Shown: positions 1-6,956, numbered from the stretch's first letter. The stretch: DNA of 8,508 nucleotides from Candidatus Acidiferrum typicum (GCA_002478115.1 DLMH01000069.1:1-8508); one strand, 5' to 3'. Program-made: numbers and translations. Notes: generated by a model from the letters alone, not told the origin.

Positions 1-178
1 TGCTGTTGCTTCTGTTGCCCCTTAGCCTGCTCCTGGGTCTTCTGCTGCTGTTGTTTCTCGGACTTCGCCTCTTGTTGCTGCTGTTTCTGCTGCCCCTTGG
101 CTTGCTGCTGAGTCTTCTTTTGTTGCTGCTTCTCGGACTTTGCCGCTTGTTGCTGCTGCTTCTGCTGCTGTTGGGGCT
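1..178. repeat. 75-bp tandem repeat inside the Gln/Lys-rich gene
   Basis: The segment TCTCGGACTT recurs at 56-65 and 131-140, and the bases between align with those before it: 1-55 matches 76-130 with scattered substitutions. The unit is 75 bp (25 codons), with about 2.4 copies visible, and it probably continues past the left edge. The unit length is a multiple of three, so copy-number change would keep the reading frame. Confidence 0.75.
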
Positions 179-377
179 TCGCTTGCGCTTGCTTTTCAGG
201 CTTGGCCTGTTCCTGCTTTTGAGGCTTAGCTTGTTCTTGCTTTTCAGGCTTGGCTTGTTGCTCCTGTTTCGGGGGGCTAGCCTTTTCTTCTTGTTTCTCC
301 TGGCGTGCGTGGGCCGGAACAGCTAGTCCCAGAAGCAGAAACAGTGCTGTTGTACTGATAGTTCCAAAAGGTTTCAT
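1..377 (-). CDS. Secreted Gln/Lys-rich repeat protein (3' end outside window)
   Basis: The frame starts at ATG 377 and stays open to the left edge (125 codons seen), so the C-terminus is missing. A strong ribosome site (GGAAGG within 385-393) precedes the ATG. Residues 1-25 form a classic signal peptide: MKPF, a hydrophobic core TALFLLLGLAV, then a PAHA-like cleavage site. The mature part is almost only Gln, Lys, Ala, Glu and Pro, first as octads of the type QEQAKPEK, then as Gln-rich 25-residue units containing AKSEKQQQ. It is probably exported to the periplasm or surface. From memory, Acidobacteriota often encode proteins with this signal peptide, a Gln-rich middle and an aromatic C-terminal domain; that C-terminus would lie outside the window. 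The opposite strand also has a Leu-rich open frame here, but it lacks a convincing start and mirrors the CAG/CAA repeats. Function is unknown. Confidence 0.8.
   Translation of the reverse strand, partial: MKPFGTISTTALFLLLGLAVPAHARQEKQEEKASPPKQEQQAKPEKQEQAKPQKQEQAKPEKQAQAKPQQQQKQQQQAAKSEKQQQKKTQQQAKGQQKQQQQEAKSEKQQQQKTQEQAKGQQKQQ
190..261. repeat. Three 24-bp tandem repeats (8-residue units)
   Basis: Three copies start at 190, 214 and 238, each opening with TGCTTTT(C/G)AGGCTT. They encode octads of the type QEQAKPEK in the Gln/Lys-rich protein. Copies differ at a few bases, mostly at synonymous or Gln/Glu positions. Confidence 0.8.
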
Positions 378-409
378 GATGTTGCCTTCCTTACCGCGAA
401 TTCGTGCTT

Positions 410-432
410 GCGTCACCGTACGAATGTGACGC
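410..432. promoter_or_regulatory. Inverted repeat GCGTCAC-N9-GTGACGC upstream of the Gln/Lys-rich gene
   Basis: Perfect 7-bp arms (410-416 and 426-432) are separated by 9 bases and end 33 bp before ATG 377. The position suits an operator or a 5' leader hairpin. No clear -10/-35 pair was found beside it, so the role is open. Confidence 0.4.
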
Positions 433-473
433 GATACTTCTTGGCGATTGTTAATTCTGGTGCCCGAATCGCA

Positions 474-487
474 GCGCGGGACCGCGC
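474..487 (-). other. GC-rich hairpin just after the Thivi_2564-type gene
   Basis: GCGCGG and CCGCGC form a compact stem 18 nt beyond the stop codon at 505. No T-run follows on the minus strand, so it is not a canonical intrinsic terminator. It could attenuate read-through or protect a 3' end. Confidence 0.25.
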
Positions 488-504
488 CGTTCATCGCCCA
501 ATGC

Positions 505-696
505 CTACCTACCCACGTGGATATTCGAGAGAGAATGAAATAGGCCAAAAACGTTTAGGAGCCACAGCACCACGGCAATGACAACGACGGCGTTCAAGAT
601 GGACTTGATGCTGCCGGCCATGGGGATGAAACGATTCACCAACCAAAGGAGGACACCCACTACGATCAGGGCAAGTAGAATCTGAATGAGAGGCAT
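505..696 (-). CDS. Thivi_2564-type small membrane protein
   Basis: A 63-residue protein with two hydrophobic helices (about residues 5-24 and 33-52), joined by a short loop with the RFIPM and SIKSILN signatures. The sequence closely matches what I remember of the Thivi_2564 family of bacterial membrane miniproteins: an MPLI start, a VGVLLWLVNRFIPM stretch, NAVVVIAVVLWLLNVFG and a terminal VGR. The family has no established function. The start at ATG 696 is supported by AGGAAG about 8 nt upstream, and the length equals the usual family length. It lies 127 bp upstream of the Gln/Lys-rich gene on the same strand, so co-transcription is possible but unproven. Confidence 0.85.
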   Translation of the reverse strand: MPLIQILLALIVVGVLLWLVNRFIPMAGSIKSILNAVVVIAVVLWLLNVFGLFHSLSNIHVGR

Positions 697-998
697 AGTC
701 TTTCTTCCTTTCTGACTTTGCTGCGAGATACTTCTGTCCTGGCGCCCGGAATTGCTCCGAGCGCGGCCTGGTACGGGGAACCCAATGAGCCGCTTGCACT
801 CTGCAAATCGCCTGCCTGCCTATCCGGCCAGAGTGTTTGGCTCCGTTGTCGTTCGATGTCCTTGACGCTTGTGAATTTCGTGGGGAACAAGCTCCGGGGA
901 TGGACCGGACAACAAACCAATCCTCTTACGGCAAGCTAATCGTAGGCTTCGTGAAGGCGCACGTCTGTTCACTTGTATACAGGATGGCAAAAGGACGT
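697..998. other. Intergenic region, no gene recognised
   Basis: This 302-bp gap lies between the cyclase stop and the start of the membrane miniprotein. Open frames here look like chance frames: no family resemblance and no good ribosome sites. It holds the AGGAAG site for the gene at 696 and a short palindrome, TTGCA-CTC-TGCAA (794-806). I see no clear promoter or terminator. Confidence 0.5.
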
Positions 999-2360
999 TT
1001 AATGGCCGTGCATTGCACTTGCACGCCGAAGGGTTTGCGGCTTTTGGGATTTCATGGCATAGAGAGCCTTGTCCGCTGCGTAGAGAAGCGTTCCGATGGT
1101 ATCGGCGTCCCTCGGATAACTGGCAATTCCTACGCTCACCGAAAGCACTGGCTCTTCGGCGTCTCTTTCGAGAAATTCGCAAATCCGCCGCCCTACCAAT
1201 GCGGCTGCGGCTATGCATGTTTCCGGCAGAACCACCGCAAATTCGTCCCCGCCGTGTCGCGCTGCGGTGTCTACGGTCCGGCAGCAGTCTCTCAGGATTT
1301 GCCCCAACCTGCAGAGCGCCCGGTCACCCGCCAGATGCGAATACTGGTCGTTGATCTGTTTCAATCCATCAAGGTCCAGCAGTACAAGTGAGAATTCCCG
1401 GCCGGTGCGCTTGGATCGGCAGAGTTCTGCCTGCAACGCCTCGAAAAGGCGGCGATGATTGGCTAAGCCGGTTAGCGAATCGCTCGATGCCTGATGGCGC
1501 AGTTGTTCCTCAAGCGTCCGCTGCTCTGTAATGTCAACAACGATGATTTCACAGCCATTAAAATTTCCATGTTCGTCAAAGGCATCGCGGCCGCTGAGCC
1601 GGGCTTTCAAGACAGTGCCGTTTTTCCTTTTCCACTCCATTTCGATTGGCTCGACTCGGGCCGCCTCGGGAAAGCTTCCTGCCAATGGCTTTCGCTCACC
1701 AAGATCCAGGACAATCTCAGACGCGCGGTTCGCCGCAAGCAGCTCCGCTTTGCTTTCATACCCAAGCATCGTCAAGAGAGCCTGGTTGACGTCCAGAAGC
1801 TTTCCTCCCGCTTCGCACCGGCATATTCCGTAAGAAGGATTGTCCACCAGCGCGCGGTAGAGCGATTGCGAATGCCGCAAGGCCTTTTCGGCCTCTTGCA
1901 GTTCTGCGCGCAGTTTCTTTTCGTTCAACGCCCGGCGAACCGCCATCGGCAACTGCGCGATATGTTCTAGTTCCACGTACTCGAAAGCTCCTTGCGCGGC
2001 TAGCTCCGCGATGGATTCGATTCCAATGCCAAAAGTCAAAAAGATAAGCGGGATTTCCTGCGCTGTCTGATGAAGGAGTTGCAATGCCTGCGATCCCTTG
2101 AAGCTTGGGCTGGGGTACTCGACGATAATGACATCGTAGGATTGGGTACGGAGCTGTGCCGCGCACTGTGCCAGGTTTAGAACCAAATCGGATCGCACAG
2201 CGAATTGCCCCTTTTCGAGCTCTTGCAGGCAGCAGTCTATCGCGTCTGCGTCACGGTGAACGAAAAGAACGCGCACAGGGCGCCGTCTGTGGGAAGGTGT
2301 GCTCTCCGGGGGAAAACTTCCTTGAACAGATAGGATTTGGTTTGGAGCGAGGTTTGCCAT
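999..2360 (-). CDS. Diguanylate cyclase with degenerate receiver and PAS domains
   Basis: A 453-residue cytoplasmic signalling protein predicted to make cyclic di-GMP from two GTP. Residues 28-145 form a receiver-like fold. The acidic pair is present (D37, D39), but the expected phospho-Asp is E81 (VIIVEYPSP) and the conserved Lys near residue 130 is absent. A coiled linker (about 145-165) leads to a PAS domain (165-282) ending in VDITEQ. The GGDEF domain spans about 290-445: DSLTGLANHRRLF entry, metal and substrate residues D329, N337 and D346, the active-site GGDEF at 370-374, and the inhibitory I-site RTVD (361-364) exactly five residues upstream. The catalytic set is complete, so the enzyme should be active and product-inhibited. 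ATG 2360 directly follows an in-frame TGA (four codons upstream); the ribosome site is weak. It is transcribed divergently from the zinc-ribbon gene. The PAS ligand is unknown. Confidence 0.93.
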   Translation of the reverse strand: MANLAPNQILSVQGSFPPESTPSHRRRPVRVLFVHRDADAIDCCLQELEKGQFAVRSDLVLNLAQCAAQLRTQSYDVIIVEYPSPSFKGSQALQLLHQTAQEIPLIFLTFGIGIESIAELAAQGAFEYVELEHIAQLPMAVRRALNEKKLRAELQEAEKALRHSQSLYRALVDNPSYGICRCEAGGKLLDVNQALLTMLGYESKAELLAANRASEIVLDLGERKPLAGSFPEAARVEPIEMEWKRKNGTVLKARLSGRDAFDEHGNFNGCEIIVVDITEQRTLEEQLRHQASSDSLTGLANHRRLFEALQAELCRSKRTGREFSLVLLDLDGLKQINDQYSHLAGDRALCRLGQILRDCCRTVDTAARHGGDEFAVVLPETCIAAAALVGRRICEFLERDAEEPVLSVSVGIASYPRDADTIGTLLYAADKALYAMKSQKPQTLRRASAMHGH

Positions 2361-2553
2361 TGCACTTCACAACTGACACCGCCGACACCATCCGTTAACA
2401 CATGGATGCGCGGCTGGGAAGGAGGAGTCCTTTCATGCCCAAGGTATGCGGGCAAGAAAGTTGTGTCTGTGCAATTCTGAACACTTTCTATTTAGTGACC
2501 CTCCAGCAAGCCCGAATGTCGCCAACCAGATAACCAACCCTCAGATTAGGTTA

Positions 2554-2571
2554 ACCTCAAGTTATTGAGGT
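2554..2571. promoter_or_regulatory. Inverted repeat ACCTCAA-GTTA-TTGAGGT, SoxR/MerR-like
   Basis: Perfect 7-bp arms flank a 4-bp centre. The arms equal those of the enterobacterial SoxR box as I recall it (CCTCAAGTTAACTTGAGG), but two central bases are missing. The right arm contains TTGAGG, which may serve as a -35 element for the zinc-ribbon gene. This is either an operator or a small hairpin; assignment to the MerR family is only an analogy. Confidence 0.4.
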
Positions 2572-2593
2572 CATTGGAGTCTAGTGTTCAAAT
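2565..2593 (+). promoter_or_regulatory. Possible sigma-70-type promoter for the zinc-ribbon gene
   Basis: TTGAGG (2565-2570) and TCAAAT (2588-2593) are 17 bp apart, each matching four of six consensus bases. The start would lie about 65-70 bp before the coding region, with the second inverted repeat in or near the leader. Weak on its own. Confidence 0.25.
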
Positions 2594-2602
2594 TAGGACA
2601 GA

Positions 2603-2620
2603 TCATAGGGTTTCCTATGA
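2603..2620. promoter_or_regulatory. Inverted repeat TCATAGG-GTTT-CCTATGA
   Basis: Perfect 7-bp arms flank a 4-bp centre, 48 bp before the ATG of the zinc-ribbon gene. The layout (7-4-7, centre beginning GTT) matches the repeat 49 bp upstream, though the arm sequence differs. It could be an operator or a leader hairpin. Confidence 0.35.
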
Positions 2621-2668
2621 CAGAAGATTGCCCGGCAATTAAGTTCTCGCATCAGGAGAAACGTAGTG

Positions 2669-2914
2669 ATGAATTGCCCGCGCTGCCACAGTGAACGAAT
2701 CCACCGATTAAGGCGCAAAGGGATCATCGAAAGAAGAATTCTGGCTATGCTCTTTGTCAGGCCGTTTCGGTGCGGAAGATGCGGCTACCGATTCTTCCGC
2801 TGGTCAATCGCCGTGAATCCGATTCCATCCACCGCGCCAACGTCGATCGGTTTCTATCTCTTTCTCGTGCAGGCCGTTAAGTCCTGGTTTTATCGTCGGC
2901 ACGCGCTGCTTTAA
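2669..2914 (+). CDS. Small zinc-ribbon protein
   Basis: An 81-residue basic protein. Two cysteine pairs, C3-x2-C6 and C35-x2-C38 (CPRC and CGRCGYRFF), about 28 residues apart, are the ligands of a zinc ribbon. Between them is an Arg-rich stretch (HRLRRKGIIERR) and a hydrophobic patch (ILAMLFV). The last 25 residues are hydrophobic and aromatic (IGFYLFLVQAV) and end in a basic cluster, so membrane association is possible. AGGAGA at 2653-2658 supports ATG 2669 (10-nt spacing); a GTG at 2666 in the same frame is an alternative. Similar short zinc-ribbon proteins are, from memory, common hypothetical proteins in Acidobacteriota. Partners are unknown and the role (nucleic-acid or protein binding) is not determined. 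It is transcribed away from the cyclase and converges on the VIT transporter gene. Confidence 0.75.
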   Translation: MNCPRCHSERIHRLRRKGIIERRILAMLFVRPFRCGRCGYRFFRWSIAVNPIPSTAPTSIGFYLFLVQAVKSWFYRRHALL

Positions 2915-2966
2915 TGGCAGCGGTTGAGGAAGGGACATGGCCGCGGCGGCCTCCGATAGGCTCCGC

Positions 2967-3662
2967 TCACAAAACTGATCCGAACAGCCACCCGGCCCCC
3001 GCGGTCAGCGCCATGGCCAGTGCGCCCCAGAACGTGACACGTATTGCGCCTATCGTCACTCCCGCGCCACCCGCGCGTGCAGCCAGCCCGCCTAGAACCG
3101 CGAGGAACACCAGTGACGTTGCAGAGACGAGAGGGATCAAACCCGCCGCCGGGGCCGTGACAGTGACCAAGAGAGGCATGGCCGCTCCAACAGCGAAGCT
3201 GCCCGCCGATGCCAAGGCCGCCTGAATGGGACGCGCACGGAAAGTCTCGGAGATGCCGAGTTCGTCGCGGGCATGCGCGCCTAACGCGTCATGGGCCATC
3301 AACTGCTTGGCGACCTGTTTCGCGAGCGCAGGCTCCAGCCCGCGAGCCACGTAGATGGCCATGAGTTCCTTGTGCTCGCCCTTGTCGTCTGCTCTGAGTT
3401 CCGCACGCTCAAGATTCAGTTCCGCTTCTTCGGTGTCTGCCTGCGAGTGGACAGACACGTACTCCCCTGCTGCCATCGACATTGCCCCAGCCACCAGACC
3501 GGCGACCCCCGCGACCACTATGTTGTTGTGAGTGGCATGCGCGGCTGCTACGCCGAGCATCAGACTTGATGTGGAAAGAATGCCGTCGTTCGCGCCCAGT
3601 ACCGCCGCGCGCAACCAGCCGATGCGTCCCGTATGGTGTAGTTCCTTGGCGCCTACAGGCAT
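2967..3662 (-). CDS. VIT1/CCC1-family Fe2+/Mn2+ transporter
   Basis: A 231-residue inner-membrane protein expected to move ferrous iron or manganese out of the cytoplasm. The order is the family one: TM1 (about 16-40) with GANDGILSTSSLMLGVA and D26; TM2 (47-68) with MSMAAGEYVSV and E67; a charged cytoplasmic segment (70-145) rich in Glu (QADTEEAELNLER) that acts as the metal-binding domain; then three helices (147-168, 171-195, 205-228). Length and motifs are complete. ATG 3662 has GAGG at 3671-3674, 8 nt upstream. The gene lies 133 bp downstream of the universal stress protein gene on the same strand, so read-through is possible. The 133-bp gap shows only a short AAGCCGGCTT palindrome (3723-3732). 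Metal specificity cannot be read from the sequence. Confidence 0.92.
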   Translation of the reverse strand: MPVGAKELHHTGRIGWLRAAVLGANDGILSTSSLMLGVAAAHATHNNIVVAGVAGLVAGAMSMAAGEYVSVHSQADTEEAELNLERAELRADDKGEHKELMAIYVARGLEPALAKQVAKQLMAHDALGAHARDELGISETFRARPIQAALASAGSFAVGAAMPLLVTVTAPAAGLIPLVSATSLVFLAVLGGLAARAGGAGVTIGAIRVTFWGALAMALTAGAGWLFGSVL

Positions 3663-3795
3663 TGTGGAGACCTCATCATTGCCCCATGAGGCCGTTGATC
3701 TTCCGGCATTGGTTTTCCCATCAAGCCGGCTTTTCTAATCCAGTGCGTTTTGGACTTGCCAGCGCGAATTCTCGTTAACTTCGGACGGAAACTCC

Positions 3796-4242
3796 TCAGT
3801 GGCCCGCTGAAATCCGCACGATCTCCACGGAACACCGGGCATGACGCGCGATGGCCTCTGAAACGCCACCGAGCAAAAAACGATCCAGGGCTTTTCGTCC
3901 ATGGGACCCAAGCACGATCAAGTCGGCATGCCACTCCTCAGAGGCATCGATGATCAGGGATTTCGGCTCGCCCTGCTGGACGGTTGTGGTTACTTTTAAA
4001 CCGTGAGAGCGGAGCGTTTCCGCGGTTTTCGCAACCAGAGCCTGCGCCTGCTGCGTCTCTCCATCCCAAACTGCTTCGAGAGTCGAGTCATATCCACTCA
4101 TATCGCGAGCGACCAGAAGCGACGGCGGCTCCACGACATGCAATACGCGTACTTCAGTATCCTTCGAATGCGCTTGCGCAATTACGGCTTGTATGGCCGC
4201 TTCGGAGAATTTGGAATCGTCGATCGGGAGCAGGATCTTCAT
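3796..4242 (-). CDS. Universal stress protein (UspA family)
   Basis: A 148-residue single-domain cytoplasmic protein. The N-terminal strand MKILLPIDDSKFSEAA carries the nucleotide-contacting Asp residues (D8, D9). VRVLHVVEPP forms the second strand. The C-terminal GSHGRKALDRFLLGGVSEAI (112-131) fits the ATP-binding pattern G-x2-G-x9-G, with Gly instead of the usual Ser/Thr after the last Gly. It ends in CSVEIVR, the typical last strand. The frame is open further upstream to 4476, but ATG 4242 is chosen because the domain begins exactly there and AGGTGA lies 5 nt upstream. The gene is divergent from the proton ATPase and upstream of the VIT transporter. Such proteins are usually induced by starvation, hypoxia or other stress; no regulator site was recognised here. 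Confidence 0.93.
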   Translation of the reverse strand: MKILLPIDDSKFSEAAIQAVIAQAHSKDTEVRVLHVVEPPSLLVARDMSGYDSTLEAVWDGETQQAQALVAKTAETLRSHGLKVTTTVQQGEPKSLIIDASEEWHADLIVLGSHGRKALDRFLLGGVSEAIARHARCSVEIVRISAGH

Positions 4243-4586
4243 GCGTGTCACCTTTCCAGTCTTTCCGGGTGCAACCCGTGCCAAGACGACGACAGGCTGG
4301 CTGCTTGCTGGACGTGGAGAACAGCGAAGAAGGTAAAAAAACCGGTCCAGTTCTTGATTCTGAAACTTATCTTGCAACGTGCACTGTTCGCCGCAAAATC
4401 TTAGAGGAAGTACTACGTGCTGGCTGTTCCCTTTCGCACACATGCGGCGGTCCGGGCTTCCTGCCTGCAGCCACACGAATTATTGGCGGCGATGACGCAA
4501 TGTTCTCAAGTGAACAGTGCGACTTCTTCCGCCTCGCTAAGATGCTATATCGGCGTAAATATCCCGATTCGAAAGCTGGTGAAACG
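4243..4586. other. Divergent intergenic region between usp and the ATPase
   Basis: This 344-bp stretch must contain the promoters for both genes. Frames from both neighbours stay open into it, but the residues encoded show no family resemblance, so no gene is called. Ribosome sites are AGGTGA for usp and GGTGA (before 4587) for the ATPase. No convincing -35/-10 pair, FNR-type box or hairpin was found. Confidence 0.5.
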
Positions 4587-6956
4587 ATGCCCGTCACTGC
4601 CAACTCGACTGTTCTGACACGAACAGCAGAAGTGAGCGGTGAGGATAGCGAGTTGCAGGGCCTCACGAGCGATGAAGCCCGAGTGCGGCTTGCGAAGTGC
4701 GGCCCAAATGATATGCCGGACACGGCAATACAACCATGGCGCATGGCGCTCACCAAATTTTGGGCACCGGTTCCATGGATGCTGGAAGCCGCGATCATCC
4801 TCCAGATCGTGCTCCACGAGTATGTCGAAGCCGCGGTGATCGCAGGGCTCCTGGTGTTCAACGCCGCACTCGGGTTCTTCCAGGAGGGGCGCGCGCAAGC
4901 GACTCTTGCCGCGCTGAAATCGCGGCTCGCGCTTACGGCTGCGGTGCGACGCGATGGCGAGTGGAAGAACATAGCCGCAACCGAACTGGTTCCAGGTGAC
5001 ACGGTGAAGCTCTCGCTGGGTGGCGTGGTTGCGGCCGACGTAAAGTTGGTCGAGGGATCAATCCTGCTGGATCAGTCCATGCTCACCGGGGAATCCGTCC
5101 CGATCGAAGCTGGCCCGGGCCTGCAAACCTATGCCGGGGCGCTGGTGCGGCGCGGAGAAGCCACGGCGATCGTCACGGCAACGGGGGTAAGCACGAAGTT
5201 TGGACATACCGCGGAACTCGTCCGCACCGCGCATGTCGAGAGTACACAGCAAAAAACCGTAATGCGCGTGGTGCGAAATCTTGCCATTTGCAATGGCGTG
5301 ATCATCCTATTGCTGGTGGCGTATGCCCATGCCCGTAAGATGCCGATTGGCGAGATTATTCCCCTCGTTCTCACGGCTGTTCTGGCGTCGATTCCTATAG
5401 CGCTACCCGCCACGTTTACGCTTGCAGCGGCGCTGGGCGCAAGAGCACTGGCACGCCTGGGTGTGCTTCCAACGCGATTGTCCGCTGTGGACGAGGCGGC
5501 AACGCTGGAAGTTCTTTGCTCGGACAAAACGGGGACGTTAACGCGCAACGAGCTGACGGTGACTGCTATCTGCCCTGAGCCTGGCTTCGATGAAGCGCGC
5601 GTGCTGGCAATGGCGGCTCTAGCCAGCTCCGAAGGGGGACAGGACCCCGTAGACACCGCCATCCGTGCTGCCGCCATGAAAGGTAACACCGCAAACCTGC
5701 CGAAACTGACCAAGTTCGTTCCCTTCGATCCAGCGACAAAAATGTCCGAGGCGACAGCGGTAGATGCTGAAGGAGGTACGCTGCGTGCCGTGAAAGGGGC
5801 GTTTGCGGCGGTTATCAAACTGACCGAACCAGTGGCAACAGGGGGGGCGACGGCGCACGATCTCGAAGAGAAGGGCTTCCGGGTTTTGGCCGTTGCTGTG
5901 GGCACACCGGCGACGATGCGGCTTGCAGGAATCATCGCGCTAAGCGATCCACCTCGCACGGACGCGGCCGAGCTTATCAAGGAGCTGCACACTTTGGGAG
6001 TGCGCACCGTGATGGTGACCGGCGATGCACCGGCGACGGCGGCGATCATCGCGCGAGCCGTGGGGCTCGATGGAGCTATCTGTCCACCCGGGCCAATCCC
6101 GGAGAGTGTGCGTCCAGAAAATTACGCGGTCTTTGCCGGAGTTCTTCCGGAGGATAAGTATCACCTCGTTCAGGCGTTCCAGAAGAGCGGCCACACCGTC
6201 GGCATGTGCGGCGATGGCGCCAATGATGCGCCAGCGCTACGCCAGGCGCAGATGGGGATTGCGGTTTCGACGGCGACTGATGTCGCCAAGTCGGCGGCCG
6301 GAATCGTGCTGACCAAGCCAGGACTTGAGGGTGTTGTGGCCGCAGTGAAAGAAGGCCGGGTAACGTTCCAACGCATCCTGACCTACACATTGAACTCCGT
6401 GACAAAGAAGGTTGTGCAGGTGCTCTTCCTGGCGGTGGGACTGATCCTGACCGGACACGCGATCCTGACGCCAATGTTGATGGTGATTATCATGATCACC
6501 GGTGATTTCCTGGGCATGTCCTTGACGACGGACAACGTGCGGCCATCTCCGATGCCTAATGAATGGCGGGTTGGCAACTTGACGATCGCGGGCGTTTTCA
6601 TGGGTTTTTCCGAACTCGTGTTTTGCACCGCCGTACTGGCCGTCGGCAAATTCCACCTAGGTTTTGGAATTGAAACATTAAGAACTCTCGCCTTCGTGGT
6701 CATTGTGTTCGGCAATCAGGCAACGACCTATACGAATCGGAGCCGTCAGCGCCTGTGGTCGACCCGCCCAAGCTTCTGGCTGGTACTTTCGTCGGTAGCC
6801 GATCTGTTGATCGCCTCGACGCTTGCGAATCGCGGGATCGCCATGGCCCCTCTGCCATCACTCGTGATGGGAGGAACGCTTGCGGGGGCAGTTGTCTTTG
6901 CATTCATGGCGGACATTGTCAAAGTCCCCGTATTCCATCGTCTCGGGATCGCCTAA
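4587..6956 (+). CDS. P3A-type proton-efflux P-type ATPase
   Basis: A 789-residue inner-membrane pump that exports H+ at the cost of ATP. Domains in order: a short cytoplasmic N-terminus with LTSDEARVRLAKCGPND (26-42); TM1-TM2 (about 62-98) with N92 in the proton-path position; the actuator domain with TGES (167-170); TM3-TM4 (231-285) with PIALP (270-274); the phosphorylation motif DKTGTLT with D313; a compact nucleotide domain with KGAF (403-406); TGD (478-480); GDGANDAPAL (542-551); and TM5-TM10 (600-789). TM6 carries D640 in ITGDFLGMSLTTDN, equivalent to the key Asp of plant AHA2. Length matches archaeal and bacterial P3A pumps (about 800); the C-terminal autoinhibitory tail of fungal and plant pumps is absent. 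The frame is open back to 3984, but ATG 4587 has GGTGA upstream and matches the family N-terminus. Likely role: cytoplasmic pH homeostasis or building proton motive force. Confidence 0.94.
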   Translation: MPVTANSTVLTRTAEVSGEDSELQGLTSDEARVRLAKCGPNDMPDTAIQPWRMALTKFWAPVPWMLEAAIILQIVLHEYVEAAVIAGLLVFNAALGFFQEGRAQATLAALKSRLALTAAVRRDGEWKNIAATELVPGDTVKLSLGGVVAADVKLVEGSILLDQSMLTGESVPIEAGPGLQTYAGALVRRGEATAIVTATGVSTKFGHTAELVRTAHVESTQQKTVMRVVRNLAICNGVIILLLVAYAHARKMPIGEIIPLVLTAVLASIPIALPATFTLAAALGARALARLGVLPTRLSAVDEAATLEVLCSDKTGTLTRNELTVTAICPEPGFDEARVLAMAALASSEGGQDPVDTAIRAAAMKGNTANLPKLTKFVPFDPATKMSEATAVDAEGGTLRAVKGAFAAVIKLTEPVATGGATAHDLEEKGFRVLAVAVGTPATMRLAGIIALSDPPRTDAAELIKELHTLGVRTVMVTGDAPATAAIIARAVGLDGAICPPGPIPESVRPENYAVFAGVLPEDKYHLVQAFQKSGHTVGMCGDGANDAPALRQAQMGIAVSTATDVAKSAAGIVLTKPGLEGVVAAVKEGRVTFQRILTYTLNSVTKKVVQVLFLAVGLILTGHAILTPMLMVIIMITGDFLGMSLTTDNVRPSPMPNEWRVGNLTIAGVFMGFSELVFCTAVLAVGKFHLGFGIETLRTLAFVVIVFGNQATTYTNRSRQRLWSTRPSFWLVLSSVADLLIASTLANRGIAMAPLPSLVMGGTLAGAVVFAFMADIVKVPVFHRLGIA

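Larger units (their letters stand above)
2361..2668. other. Divergent intergenic region with two inverted repeats
   Basis: This 308-bp spacer separates the cyclase (minus) from the zinc-ribbon gene (plus) and must hold the promoters of both. It is more AT-rich than its neighbours from about 2460 on. It contains the two inverted repeats listed separately (2554-2571 and 2603-2620) and the AGGAGA ribosome site (2653-2658). No gene is seen. Confidence 0.6.

Noticed and set aside
6..326. Plus-strand Leu-rich open frame opposite the Gln/Lys-rich gene
   Set aside because: It is the mirror of CAG/CAA repeats (CTG/TTG codons). The minus frame has a signal peptide and a strong ribosome site; this one has neither.
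794..806. TTGCA-CTC-TGCAA palindrome upstream of the small membrane protein
   Set aside because: Arms of five bases are short enough to arise by chance, and no promoter elements are near.
820..1218. 132-codon minus frame overlapping the 3' end of the cyclase gene
   Set aside because: It is an alternate frame within the GGDEF coding region and continues into the spacer without a family match or ribosome site.
4270..4285. Sigma-54-like TTGGCACGGGTTGCA on the minus strand before usp
   Set aside because: The GG and GC elements are two bases too close for a sigma-54 promoter, where the spacing is strict.
4243..4476. 78 extra codons upstream of the universal stress protein start
   Set aside because: The domain begins at MKILLPID with a good ribosome site; the upstream residues look non-coding.
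3984..4586. 201 extra codons upstream of the ATPase start in the same frame
   Set aside because: They overlap the universal stress protein gene antisense, show no transmembrane or family pattern, and the ribosome site and family N-terminus point to 4587.
5129..6049. A 306-codon open frame antisense to the ATPase
   Set aside because: Composition is Ser/Ala/Arg-rich without motifs, and it lies fully opposite the catalytic core of a well-conserved pump. It is an antisense shadow of a GC-rich gene.
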